Origin: JAHEAO01 sp942492375
GTDB lineage: Bacteria; Pseudomonadota; Alphaproteobacteria; Rhodobacterales; Rhodobacteraceae
NCBI GenBank assembly: GCA_942492375.1
Contig: CALOEL010000002.1
Coordinates: 186,001-250,000 of the forward strand
Length of the DNA stretch: 64,000 bases
Direction: 5' to 3'
This document shows positions 49,464-57,026 of the stretch, in pieces. Position numbers and translations under genes: made by a program. The stretch's first letter is position 1; each line of letters begins with the position of its first letter. The notes under the pieces were generated by a model. It was not told the origin of the DNA. It worked only from the letters and a program-made list of their open reading frames with translations, and ran no database searches.

Positions 49464-50018
49464 ATGGATGATCAAGCGACGACACAGGGCAAACTGCTGC
49501 AGAATGCGCGTCGGTTGTTCTGGTCACGGGGCTATTCGAATGTCTCTGTCAGGCAGATCGCGTCTGCAGCGGGCGTCGATGTCGCGCTGATCTCGCGGTA
49601 TTTCGGCAGCAAGCTGGGACTGTTCGAAGCGACGCTGGAAGGCGCGTTCGATCTGGGTGGTTTGCCATCCCTGGGCGAGGATGCCCTGGTCGAGGCCTTT
49701 CTGAAGGTCTTCGTCGAGGCCCCCCGCGGCGGCGATGCGCCCTCTACCCTGCGGATGCTGTTGACGAATGCGCATGATGAGGATGTCGGCGCGCTGGTTC
49801 GCGGCGCGTTCCAGGAAGAGTTTCACCGCCAGATTTTGAAGACCCTCGGAAGCGAGGAACGCGCGGCGATGTTCATCGCGGTGCTGCTTGGCATGAGCGT
49901 GGCGGAAAAGACGCTGCATCTGCCCGGAATCGGCGCACCGGACAGTTCGACATACGAAGCCCAGCTGCGATACCTGATGAGAGCGGCGCTGGACTTTCCG
50001 CAGCCGGATCAGTCTTGA
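49464..50018 (+). CDS. TetR/AcrR family regulator
   Basis: A 184-residue repressor. The N-terminal helix-turn-helix (KLLQNARRLFWSRGYSNVSVRQIASAAGVDVALISRYFGSKLGLF, residues about 9-55) is canonical; the C-terminal helical ligand domain is divergent (ALVEAFLKVFVEAPRGG, LLGMSVAEKTLHLPG). Divergent from the SDR gene, with two GTCAAC-type palindromes between; autoregulation and repression of the SDR are the simplest reading. The ligand is unknown, possibly the SDR substrate. Confidence 0.9.
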   Translation: MDDQATTQGKLLQNARRLFWSRGYSNVSVRQIASAAGVDVALISRYFGSKLGLFEATLEGAFDLGGLPSLGEDALVEAFLKVFVEAPRGGDAPSTLRMLLTNAHDEDVGALVRGAFQEEFHRQILKTLGSEERAAMFIAVLLGMSVAEKTLHLPGIGAPDSSTYEAQLRYLMRAALDFPQPDQS

Positions 50019-50031
50019 AGCCGTCGACCCG

Positions 50032-50388
50032 TCAGATCAGCCGGACCTGTGTGCCGACCGGGGTAATCTCGAACAGTTCGGCGATCTTCTCGTCATAGAG
50101 CCCGATGCAGCCCGAGGACGGCCGCCGCCCGATCTTGCGGGTGTCGTGGGTGCCGTGGATCAGGTAGGCCGGCCAGTCGAGATACATCGCATGGGTTCCG
50201 AGCGGGTTGCCCGGCCCCGGCGGCATGTAGTGCAGCGAGGGGTCGCGTTCGAGCATGTCGGGGGTCGGCGTCCAGTCGGGCCCGACCTTCTTGCGCACGA
50301 CTTTGGTATAGCCGCGGCGCGTCAGGCTTTCGGTGAGCGGCACCGAGGTCGGGTAGACGGTGCAGGCGGCTGACCTGCCTGGAATCAG
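50032..50388 (-). pseudogene. Truncated L,D-transpeptidase (YkuD C-terminal part)
   Basis: The last 115 or so residues of a YkuD-type L,D-transpeptidase: VYPTSVPLTESLTRRGYTKVV, then DWTPTPDMLERDP, PLGTHAMYLDWPAYLIHGTHDT and the catalytic SSGCIGLYDE with Cys and upstream His. No signal peptide or N-terminal half of the domain is present: the frame runs backwards into the end of recR without a plausible start. It is therefore either a 5'-truncated relic or starts from a GTG within recR's last codons giving an incomplete fold. Family members crosslink peptidoglycan or attach Braun-type lipoproteins. The catalytic motif itself is intact, which suggests recent truncation. Confidence 0.6.
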
Positions 50389-50981
50389 AACGATTTCCGG
50401 GCCCGGAGCGCGGCCGAGATGGTGCCATCGTCGAGATAGTCCAGTTCGCCCCCGATCGGCACGCCTTGCGCCAGTGAGGTCACGCGGACCCGGCCTTCCA
50501 ACTCGTCGGCGATGTAGTGCGCGGTGGTCTGGCCATCGACAGTGGCGTTGAGCGCGAGGATCACCTCGGTGATGCCCTCGGCCTCGATCCGGTCGCGCAG
50601 CTTGGGAATCCGAAGCTGATCGGGGCCGATCGCGTCGAGGGCCGAAAGCGTGCCGCCGAGCACGTGATAGCGACCCTTGAACGCCTGCCCGCGTTCCATC
50701 GCCCAGAGGTCGGCGACATCCTCGACGATGCAAAGCTCTCCGGTCGCGCGCTTTTCCGAGGCGCAGATGTCGCAGATATCGGTGGTGCCGATATTGCCGC
50801 AGTTCAGGCATTCGCGGGCGCTTTCCGCGACCCGGTGCATGGCATCGGCAAGCGGCGTCATCAGGGCACCGCGCTTCTTGATCAGGTGCAGCACCGCGCG
50901 CCGCGCAGAACGCGGCCCGAGGCCCGGAAGCCGCGCCATGATCTCGATCAGCGCCTCGATGTCGCGCGTCGCGTCCGACAA
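50385..50981 (-). CDS. recR: Recombination mediator RecR
   Basis: RecR works with RecF/RecO to load RecA on gapped DNA. The 198-residue protein has the N-terminal HhH region (LIEIMARLPGLGPRSARRAVLHLI), the zinc finger CLNCGNIGTTDICDIC and the Toprim domain (ELCIVEDVADLWAME, LNATVDGQTTAHYI), ending LARGVPIGGELDYLDDGTISAALRARK-like sequence in the usual way. It lies 8 bases after ybaB, the conserved pair. Confidence 0.95.
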   Translation of the reverse strand: MSDATRDIEALIEIMARLPGLGPRSARRAVLHLIKKRGALMTPLADAMHRVAESARECLNCGNIGTTDICDICASEKRATGELCIVEDVADLWAMERGQAFKGRYHVLGGTLSALDAIGPDQLRIPKLRDRIEAEGITEVILALNATVDGQTTAHYIADELEGRVRVTSLAQGVPIGGELDYLDDGTISAALRARKSF

Positions 50982-50989
50982 GGTCGCGC

Positions 50990-51334
50990 CTAGAACGGCA
51001 GCTTCATGTCGGCGGGCAGGCCCATGCCTTCGGTGATCTTGCGCATCTCGGCCTGCGAGCGTTCGGCGCCCTTCATCTGCGCGTCCTTGATCGCGGCGAG
51101 GATCAGGTCTTCGACGACCTCCTTCTCGTCCGCATTGAAGATCGACGGGTCGATGTCGAGCGCCACAAGCTCGCCCTTGGCGGTGGCCGTCGCCTTCACC
51201 AGTCCGGCCCCGGATTCGCCGGTGACCCTGAGGTTCTGCATCTCCTCCTGCAGCGCCGCCATCTTGGCCTGCATCTCTTGCGCGGCTTTCATCATCTTGG
51301 TCATGTCGCCAAGACCGCCGAGTCCCTTCAGCAT
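50990..51334 (-). CDS. ybaB: YbaB/EbfC nucleoid-associated protein
   Basis: A 114-residue DNA-binding, nucleoid-associated protein. The Met-rich helix GDMTKMMKAAQEMQAKMAALQEEM, then a central beta strand GLVKATATAKGELVALDIDP and a C-terminal helix AAIKDAQMKGAERSQAEMRKITEGM with GLPADMKLPF match the family. It directly precedes recR (8 bases). In most bacteria dnaX is immediately upstream; here a TauD-type gene is interposed. Confidence 0.93.
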   Translation of the reverse strand: MLKGLGGLGDMTKMMKAAQEMQAKMAALQEEMQNLRVTGESGAGLVKATATAKGELVALDIDPSIFNADEKEVVEDLILAAIKDAQMKGAERSQAEMRKITEGMGLPADMKLPF

Positions 51335-51405
51335 TTCAGTCTCCCGTGAAAAAAAAGGTTAACCCTAGATACGGACGCCGGCCGCGGCAGACAAGGGCCA
51401 CGGCT

Positions 51406-52284
51406 TCAGACGATGCGGACGGATTGCAGCCCGTCTGAATCGGTGGCCGAACAGCAGATGCTTTTCAGCGTGCGCGGCTGGTCGTAGGGCCAGGGGCGTC
51501 CGCGGTGCAGAGTGGCGCGTTCGTCCCAGATCAGGACATCGCCGACCTGCCAGCGATGCGAGTAGACATAGTCGGGCCGGGTGCAGAAATCGACCGCGGC
51601 GTCGATCAGGGCCTGACCCTCTTCCAGTCCCATGCCTTCGATGGCGAAGGAATGGGATGCGATGAAAAGCGATTCCGCGCCCGTCTCCGGATTGGTCCAG
51701 ATCGCCCGCCAGGGCCGGTCGGGCCAGCGATTCATCACCGGCAACGCGCCGAGTTCGGCCGATATCTTCCTGCGGGAATGCGACAGCCGGTGCCATATGA
51801 TCGCGTTTTGCAGTTTTTCCCGCATCTCCCCCGGCATCTCTGCCCATGCGACGCGAGTCGAAGCAAGCTCGGTCTCGCCGCCCGTCTTCGGCAGAACCCG
51901 CGCCGTCAGAAGATTGACCAGCGCCGGCACCGGCAGGAACGTGCTGTCGGTATGCCAAAGCATGTTGCCCTGCAGATTGAGCGTGTCGAGGCTGTCGGCA
52001 GCGGCAACCGTGCCTTCGCCGGTTTCGTTCGATACCGCCGAGACCTCGAATGCGACATCGCGCCCGGCAGCCATCGCGTCGCGGTTTTCCAGCGGGCCGA
52101 AAAGCTCTGCCAGACGGGTATGGTCGGCGTCGCTGATCGACTGCGCCGGGAACAGCAGGGCGGACTGCGTATCGAAGGCCCGGCGGATTTCCGGAAACAG
52201 GTGGTCCGCGGTGACCTCACGCAGGTCGACGTCGTGGACGATCTGACCGAATTTCGGGTGCAGAGGAGAAGTGTTCAGTTCCAT
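51406..52284 (-). CDS. TauD/TfdA family alpha-ketoglutarate-dependent dioxygenase
   Basis: A 292-residue Fe(II)/2-oxoglutarate oxygenase. The metal-binding His-x-Asp is in MLWHTDSTF and the distal His with the 2-oxoglutarate-binding Arg in ATLHRGRPWPYDQPRTL. Sequence follows the TfdA subgroup more than TauD, so the substrate may be an aryl- or alkoxy-acid rather than taurine; it is not determinable. ATG 52284 is chosen because longer frames would overlap dnaX; GGGG lies upstream. It lies between dnaX and ybaB-recR on the same strand, an uncommon insertion into a conserved neighbourhood. Confidence 0.83.
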   Translation of the reverse strand: MELNTSPLHPKFGQIVHDVDLREVTADHLFPEIRRAFDTQSALLFPAQSISDADHTRLAELFGPLENRDAMAAGRDVAFEVSAVSNETGEGTVAAADSLDTLNLQGNMLWHTDSTFLPVPALVNLLTARVLPKTGGETELASTRVAWAEMPGEMREKLQNAIIWHRLSHSRRKISAELGALPVMNRWPDRPWRAIWTNPETGAESLFIASHSFAIEGMGLEEGQALIDAAVDFCTRPDYVYSHRWQVGDVLIWDERATLHRGRPWPYDQPRTLKSICCSATDSDGLQSVRIV

Positions 52285-52348
52285 GCCGCAACCCCGTTGG
52301 TTTTCGCCGAGACTGGAGTGGAATCCTTCGTCATGCAACCGTCGACGC

Positions 52349-54121
52349 CTAGTCCTCTTCGAACGGGTCCCATTCGTCATCGACCTCTGGCAGTGCCTCG
52401 GTCGCGGCTTCGGCGACGATGTCCTCGGGGGTGCGGATCTCGGTGATCCTGGCGTCGGGGAAGGCCTGGAACACCGCGGCGACCAGCGGGTGCTGGCGGG
52501 CCTTGGCCTCGGCTTTCAGCTGGTCGGCGTCGCGAACCTCGGCGATGGTCTTGCCGCCGCCGGAATTGACCACCGAGACGCCCCAGCGCACGCCGGTCCA
52601 GCCCTGCAGCCTTGCGCCAAGCCGTTGCGCAAGATCCGCGGGGGCGCCTTCGGCCGGCACGAATTCGATCCGGCCTGGGCTGTAGCGGGCGAGGCGGAGC
52701 ATGGTTTCCACCTCGATCAGCAGCTTCACGTCGCGGTTATGGCGGATCAGCTCGACCACTTGCTCGAACGTCGCGTAGCGCGCCAGAGCCTGGTCGGGGG
52801 CCAGCGCCATCGCGGTTGCCGCGCCCGACGCGGTCGGGCCGTGGGTCGGCTGAGGCGCATGGTTGCGCGGGGCCGTTTGGCCCGCCGTCGCACCGCCTTG
52901 CGGGGCTGTCGCGCCGCCGCCACCGCCACCGGGGGGTTGGGGGGCCGGGGCCGGCGCGTCCTGAAGCCGGCGCACCAGATCCTCGGGCGAGGGCAGGTCC
53001 GCGACATGGGTCAGGCGGATCACCGCCATCTCGGCGGCCATCATCGCGTTCGGGGCCAGCGCGACCTCTTCCAGCGCCTTCAGAAGCATCTGCCACATCC
53101 GCGTCAGCGCCCGCATCGACAGCCGGTCGGCCAGGGTCCTGCCACGCGTGCGTTCGTCGGGCGAGACCGTGGGATCCTCGGCGGAACCGGGGGTGATCTG
53201 CACGACCGAAATCCAGTGCGTCAATTCGGCCAGATCGCGCAGCACCGCCATCGGATCGGCGCCATCGGAATATTGCGCGCCAAGCTCGGTCAACGCGCCG
53301 GCGGCGTCGCCCTGCATGATCAGTTCGAACAGGTCCATGACCCGGCCGCGGTCGGCCAGACCCAGCATCGCACGGACCTGCTCGGCGGTGGTTTCGCCGG
53401 CGCCGTGGCTGAGTGCCTGATCCAGAAGCGAGGTCGCATCGCGCGCAGAGCCTTCGGCGGCGCGGGTGATCAGCGCCAGCGCCTCGTCGTTGATCTGGCC
53501 TCCCTCGGCCCCGGCGATCTTCTTCAGCAGGCCGATCATCACCTCGGGCTCGATCCGGCGCAGGTCGAACCGCTGGCAGCGCGACAGGACCGTGACGGGA
53601 ACCTTGCGGATCTCGGTCGTGGCGAAGATGAATTTCACATGCGCCGGGGGTTCTTCCAGCGTCTTCAACAGCGCGTTGAACGCGCTGGTCGAGAGCATGT
53701 GAACCTCGTCGATGATGAAGATCTTGTAGCGGGCAGAGGCGGCGCGGTAGCTGACCGTGTCGATGATCGCGTCGCGGACGTTCTGCACGCCGGTATTGGA
53801 GGCGGCGTCGATCTCCATCACGTCGACATGGCGGCCTTCGGCGATCGCGACGCAATGTTCGCAGACACCGCAGGGGTCGGTGGTGGGGCCGCCTTTGCCG
53901 TCGCGGCCGATGCAGTTCATCCCCTTGGCGATGATCCGCGCGGTGGTGGTTTTCCCGGTGCCGCGGATGCCGGTCATGATGAAGGCCTGCGCGATCCGGT
54001 CGGCCGCGAAGGCGTTCTTCAGCGTGCGCACCATCGCGTCCTGGCCGACGAGGTCGGCGAAGGTCTCGGGCCGGTATTTGCGGGCGAGAACCTGGTAATT
54101 CGGGGTCTGGGAGTCTGTCAT
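52349..54121 (-). CDS. dnaX: DNA polymerase III subunits gamma and tau
   Basis: The clamp-loader ATPase of the replicase. The 590-residue protein has Walker A GIRGTGKTTTARI (about 48-60), the zinc-binding Cys set around GVCEHC, Walker B/DEAD-like IIDEVHML and sensor FIFATTE, then the tau-specific domain with a Pro/Ala-rich linker (about 385-430, APAPAPQPPGGGGGGATAP) and a C-terminal alpha-binding part. No obvious frameshift signal was examined for gamma production. Same-strand neighbours are the TauD gene, ybaB and recR. Confidence 0.95.
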   Translation of the reverse strand: MTDSQTPNYQVLARKYRPETFADLVGQDAMVRTLKNAFAADRIAQAFIMTGIRGTGKTTTARIIAKGMNCIGRDGKGGPTTDPCGVCEHCVAIAEGRHVDVMEIDAASNTGVQNVRDAIIDTVSYRAASARYKIFIIDEVHMLSTSAFNALLKTLEEPPAHVKFIFATTEIRKVPVTVLSRCQRFDLRRIEPEVMIGLLKKIAGAEGGQINDEALALITRAAEGSARDATSLLDQALSHGAGETTAEQVRAMLGLADRGRVMDLFELIMQGDAAGALTELGAQYSDGADPMAVLRDLAELTHWISVVQITPGSAEDPTVSPDERTRGRTLADRLSMRALTRMWQMLLKALEEVALAPNAMMAAEMAVIRLTHVADLPSPEDLVRRLQDAPAPAPQPPGGGGGGATAPQGGATAGQTAPRNHAPQPTHGPTASGAATAMALAPDQALARYATFEQVVELIRHNRDVKLLIEVETMLRLARYSPGRIEFVPAEGAPADLAQRLGARLQGWTGVRWGVSVVNSGGGKTIAEVRDADQLKAEAKARQHPLVAAVFQAFPDARITEIRTPEDIVAEAATEALPEVDDEWDPFEED

Positions 54122-54184
54122 CGGGGGGCAGGGATTCGTGTCATGGCGCCAAGGTAAGCAACGCCCGCGCCCGCGTCCACCTGC

Positions 54185-54550
54185 TTAGAGCCACCACAGA
54201 AGCGCGCCGGTGCCGAGCGCGCCGATCGACAGCAGGATGGCAAGTGTGGCCATGCGGCCATGCGACTGCGGTTCGGAGGAATGGTTGTCGATCCGCTTCT
54301 GCGCCTCGCGGGATTGCGTCGCCGCCGCGGCGAAGATCAGGACCGCTATGACGATGAAGATGGATGCCACGGCCTTGGCCATCCAGGTCGGCTCGAAATC
54401 GCCGAAGATCGCCTTGAGGCCGACTGCGACGGCGAGCGATGCCATGCCGGTGCGCATCCAGCCCGCGAAAGTGCGCTCGTTGGCGAGCGTGGTGCGGTCT
54501 TCGGCCCAGTCGGTGCGGTCTTCCGCAAGGTCTTCTTTCTCGCCCATCAC
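54185..54550 (-). CDS. DUF202 family membrane protein
   Basis: A 121-residue protein with three membrane helices near residues 34-51, 54-75 and 100-118. The signature EDRTDWAEDRTTLANERTFAGWMRTGMASLAVAVGLKAIF defines DUF202 (YidH-like). Function unknown. It is divergent from the gene at 54697 across a 146-base region with a CtrA-type site, so both could be cell-cycle controlled. Confidence 0.83.
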   Translation of the reverse strand: MMGEKEDLAEDRTDWAEDRTTLANERTFAGWMRTGMASLAVAVGLKAIFGDFEPTWMAKAVASIFIVIAVLIFAAAATQSREAQKRIDNHSSEPQSHGRMATLAILLSIGALGTGALLWWL

Positions 54551-54615
54551 CCGAAACTAGCCGCCAGTGTCACGAATTGCGAGGGCTGATGCGCAGTCTT
54601 TTAACCGTTGCGGCG

Positions 54616-54630
54616 TTAACGGTCGGTTAA
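54616..54630. promoter_or_regulatory. CtrA-type binding site
   Basis: TTAA (54616-54619), seven bases, TTAA (54627-54630): the TTAA-N7-TTAA consensus of alphaproteobacterial CtrA. It lies 66 bases before the 54697 gene and 66 bases upstream of the divergent DUF202 gene; a third TTAA is at 54601. Confidence 0.55.
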
Positions 54631-54696
54631 ACGGGCGATCCTTGCCGACCGACGAGCCGAAAGCTACTCTGTTGGCCTTGGCCAAGGAGGGTTCGG

Positions 54697-55023
54697 GTGG
54701 CGCAGACCGACGAGACGCGAAAGTTTGCGCTGATGGTGCTGCTGGCGCTGTGGGTTGCGGCCTGGGGATATTCGTTGGTGCCGCTGTTCTCGGAACCCGA
54801 GGGCGTAGGCGGCGATCCCGTGGTCGAAGCGTTCGCCCGCGGGCTGAACCGGATGAAGGGGTTTCTGGGCTGGCAGGGTATCGCCGGGATGATCGCCCTG
54901 GCGCTTTGGGGCGTCGGGCGCGGTCTGCCGAAAGGGTCGGGGGCGCGGCGGATCAGCGCGGTGCCGCTCGGCATCACGGTGGCGGTGCTGTCGGCGTTGA
55001 TCGGCGCGGTTTTGTGGCCGTAG
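54697..55023 (+). CDS. Small membrane protein downstream of a CtrA-type box
   Basis: A 108-residue hypothetical with membrane helices near residues 10-30, 55-72 and 88-106. GTG start; AAGGAGG lies 9 bases before it. The short PLFSEPEGVGGDPVVEAFARGLNRMKGFLGWQG loop has no recognised motif. Its upstream region carries the TTAA-N7-TTAA site, so CtrA control is plausible. I do not recognise the family. Confidence 0.65.
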   Translation: MAQTDETRKFALMVLLALWVAAWGYSLVPLFSEPEGVGGDPVVEAFARGLNRMKGFLGWQGIAGMIALALWGVGRGLPKGSGARRISAVPLGITVAVLSALIGAVLWP

Positions 55024-55041
55024 CGCGGTCATTCCCGACCG

Positions 55042-56088
55042 TCAATCCGGATCACCGCGCTTGGCTTTTCCGCGTTTTTGTCCTTCACGGTACATCTTTT
55101 GCAGACCCCGCGACCGCGCCCGGTGCTCGGCGACGCTTTCGGTGTTGTGGCGGTCCTCGCGCAGCAGTTTTTGCCAGCGCTTCAGGCGCTCGGGGTCGAG
55201 CGTGCCCGCCGCGATCGCCGCCTGAACCGCGCAGCCGGGTTCGGTGTCATGGGCGCAGTCGCTGAACCGGCAAGTACCGGCAAGGTCGATGATATCCTCG
55301 AACACCTCATCCAGCCCCTCGCCGGCATCGAAGAGCCGCAATTCGCGGATGCCGGGCGTGTCGATCAGCCAGCCGCCGGCGCGAGTGCGGTGCATCGAGC
55401 GGGCGGTGGTGGTGTGGCGGCCCTTGGCGTCATCCTCGCGAACCTCTTGGGTGGCGGCCTCGTCACCGGTCAAGGCATTGGTAATCGTCGATTTTCCGAC
55501 GCCGGAAGAGCCCAGCAGCGCGACCGTGCGGCCCTTGGCGCAGAACGGCGCGAGGCGGTCGGCCACGTCGTCGGATTTCGCATCGACGACCTCGACCAGC
55601 ACGCCGCGCATGATCGCCTCGGCGCGGTGGCGGTAGTCGTCCGGGTCGTCGGCCAGATCGGCCTTGGTCAGAACGATGACCGGGTCGACCCCGGCCTGAA
55701 GCGCGAGGGCAAGGTAGCGTTCCAGCCGCGCCGGATTGAAATCTGCGTTGCAGGAGGAGGTGATGAACAGCGTGTCGATATTGGCCGCGATCAGTTGCGC
55801 CGAGGGTTCGGTGCCGGCTGCGCGGCGTTGCAGCAAGCTTTTGCGTTCCAACACTTTTTCGGGATGAGCACCGGCATTGGCGACCAGTATCCAGTCACCG
55901 ACGGCGACGCCATGATCGGCGAGATCGCCGGTCATCGGCAGCTCTGCCGGGCCATCGGTGCCGAGCGTGTCGAGGCGGTTGCGATGCACCTCGGTGACGC
56001 GGAGGGGGTGGTGGCTTTCGCATTCTTCCAGCGAAAGCTGAGCTTGGTAGAACGGGGTCCAGCCGAGATCGGCAAGGGAAAGGGTCAT
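55042..56088 (-). CDS. rsgA: Ribosome small-subunit-dependent GTPase RsgA
   Basis: A circularly permuted GTPase that promotes late 30S maturation. The 348-residue protein has an N-terminal OB fold, then G4 LTKADL, G1 GSSGVGKSTITNAL, G3 DTPGIREL in permuted order, and a C-terminal zinc site CRFSDCAHDTEPGCAV. ATG 56088 (MTLSLADLGWTPFYQAQL) is chosen over an ATG 39 bases upstream, which would lack proper spacing to a ribosome site. It is followed at 56254 by the SRP RNA gene on the same strand upstream. Confidence 0.92.
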   Translation of the reverse strand: MTLSLADLGWTPFYQAQLSLEECESHHPLRVTEVHRNRLDTLGTDGPAELPMTGDLADHGVAVGDWILVANAGAHPEKVLERKSLLQRRAAGTEPSAQLIAANIDTLFITSSCNADFNPARLERYLALALQAGVDPVIVLTKADLADDPDDYRHRAEAIMRGVLVEVVDAKSDDVADRLAPFCAKGRTVALLGSSGVGKSTITNALTGDEAATQEVREDDAKGRHTTTARSMHRTRAGGWLIDTPGIRELRLFDAGEGLDEVFEDIIDLAGTCRFSDCAHDTEPGCAVQAAIAAGTLDPERLKRWQKLLREDRHNTESVAEHRARSRGLQKMYREGQKRGKAKRGDPD

Positions 56089-56253
56089 CGGAAACAAGCC
56101 TTTGGAGAGAAAGGGAGATCGCGCCATGCTCCCGGCACGGGCGATCGGGTCATCGGGCTTGTGACGATGGGGACGCTATGCGGCCAACCGGCACGCCCGG
56201 AGGGATACAGAGACAGTCATCAATCGCCCTCCTCTGTCGGCGTGGGGTTGGGT

Positions 56254-56347
56254 GAGAGGCTGGACAACGACCCAAACGGGACTCGTTACGGCTGCTTCCT
56301 TCCGGACCTGACCGGGTTGGCGAGGCGTTCGCCCGCGCCAACCTCTC
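56254..56347 (-). ncRNA. ffs: Signal recognition particle RNA (4.5S)
   Basis: On the minus strand, the conserved domain IV core GGTCAGGTCCGGAAGGAAGC lies at about 56288-56307 and is flanked by complementary sequence; the 5' end GAGAGGTTGG pairs with the 3' end CCAGCCTCTC, closing the stem. The length, about 94 bases, fits bacterial 4.5S RNA. The RNA with Ffh targets signal-sequence-bearing ribosomes to the membrane. An 11-bp array starts 37 bases upstream of its 5' end. Exact ends are inferred from pairing. Confidence 0.92.
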
Positions 56348-56383
56348 GACTCATTATTTAGGGATTGGAGGCCGGAAACGCAA

Positions 56384-56427
56384 GTCTGCAACGCGTCTGC
56401 GAAGCGTCGGCAAAGCGTATGGCACGA
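56384..56427. repeat. 11-bp periodic array, copy B
   Basis: Units GTCTGCAACGC, GTCTGCGAAGC, GTCGGCAAAGC and GTATGGCACGA, in the same register as copy A at 10524. It lies between the SRP RNA 5' end (37 bases away) and the BrnA-like gene (77 bases away), i.e. in a divergent regulatory region. Confidence 0.65.
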
Positions 56428-56503
56428 CCGCGCGCGGCCGCAGGCAGCGGTTAACCCCGGTCTGCCAGCCTGTCCGGGTCCGAAACCCGACTGCCGAGCG
56501 ACC

Positions 56504-56995
56504 ATGGAACCGACACCGCGCCTTGCCAACGAAACCCGCCCCTCTGTCCCTGAACGCTTCAGCCAGAGCCGCACCGCCAAGCTGGCGCGGCAGAGGCTGG
56601 GCCGCTACCTGGAGGGTCTGGTCCGGCCCGAGGACATCTACTGGACCGTGCAGGATCTGGCACCGGAGGCCTGGGCGACGCTGGAAGAGGATGTCGCCGT
56701 CCACGAGCCGAAGGTGAAGATCACCATCCGGCTGGATGAAAGCGTCGCGAAATTCTACCGGGCGATGGGCAAGGGCTATCAGGCGCGGATGAACCGCATC
56801 CTCGGCACCTATGCGCAGATGAAGATAGCCGAGATCGACCGCGAGAAGCAGCTTTACCGCGAGTTGATCGAGGCGCATGGCCTGAACCTGGAGGGGTGGC
56901 GCCGGGAGTTCTGCGAGGAGGAGCTGGAGAGATCCACCGATGCGAAGGAGCGGTTCGAGTTGCGGACTTCGCTGGAGATGGGGAAGGGGATTTGA
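56504..56995 (+). CDS. BrnA-like protein without a BrnT partner
   Basis: A 163-residue protein. The C-terminal half has KVKITIRLDESVAKFYRAMGKGYQARMNRILGTYAQMKI (about residues 75-113), the ribbon-helix-helix pattern of BrnA antitoxins, which normally neutralise the RNase toxin BrnT and bind DNA. No BrnT gene lies beside it; the next gene is an unrelated membrane protein on the other strand. So it is an orphan or a repurposed DNA-binding protein. The N-terminal 70 residues are not typical of BrnA. Start ATG 56504. Confidence 0.7.
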   Translation: MEPTPRLANETRPSVPERFSQSRTAKLARQRLGRYLEGLVRPEDIYWTVQDLAPEAWATLEEDVAVHEPKVKITIRLDESVAKFYRAMGKGYQARMNRILGTYAQMKIAEIDREKQLYRELIEAHGLNLEGWRREFCEEELERSTDAKERFELRTSLEMGKGI

Positions 56996-57026
56996 GCGGG
57001 CGGCGGGGCGCGGAACCAGGGCGCCG

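Noticed and set aside
52271..54157. Very long open frame antisense to dnaX
   Set aside because: A shadow of codon bias in a high-GC gene; composition (His/Gly/Arg/Asp-rich) is not protein-like.
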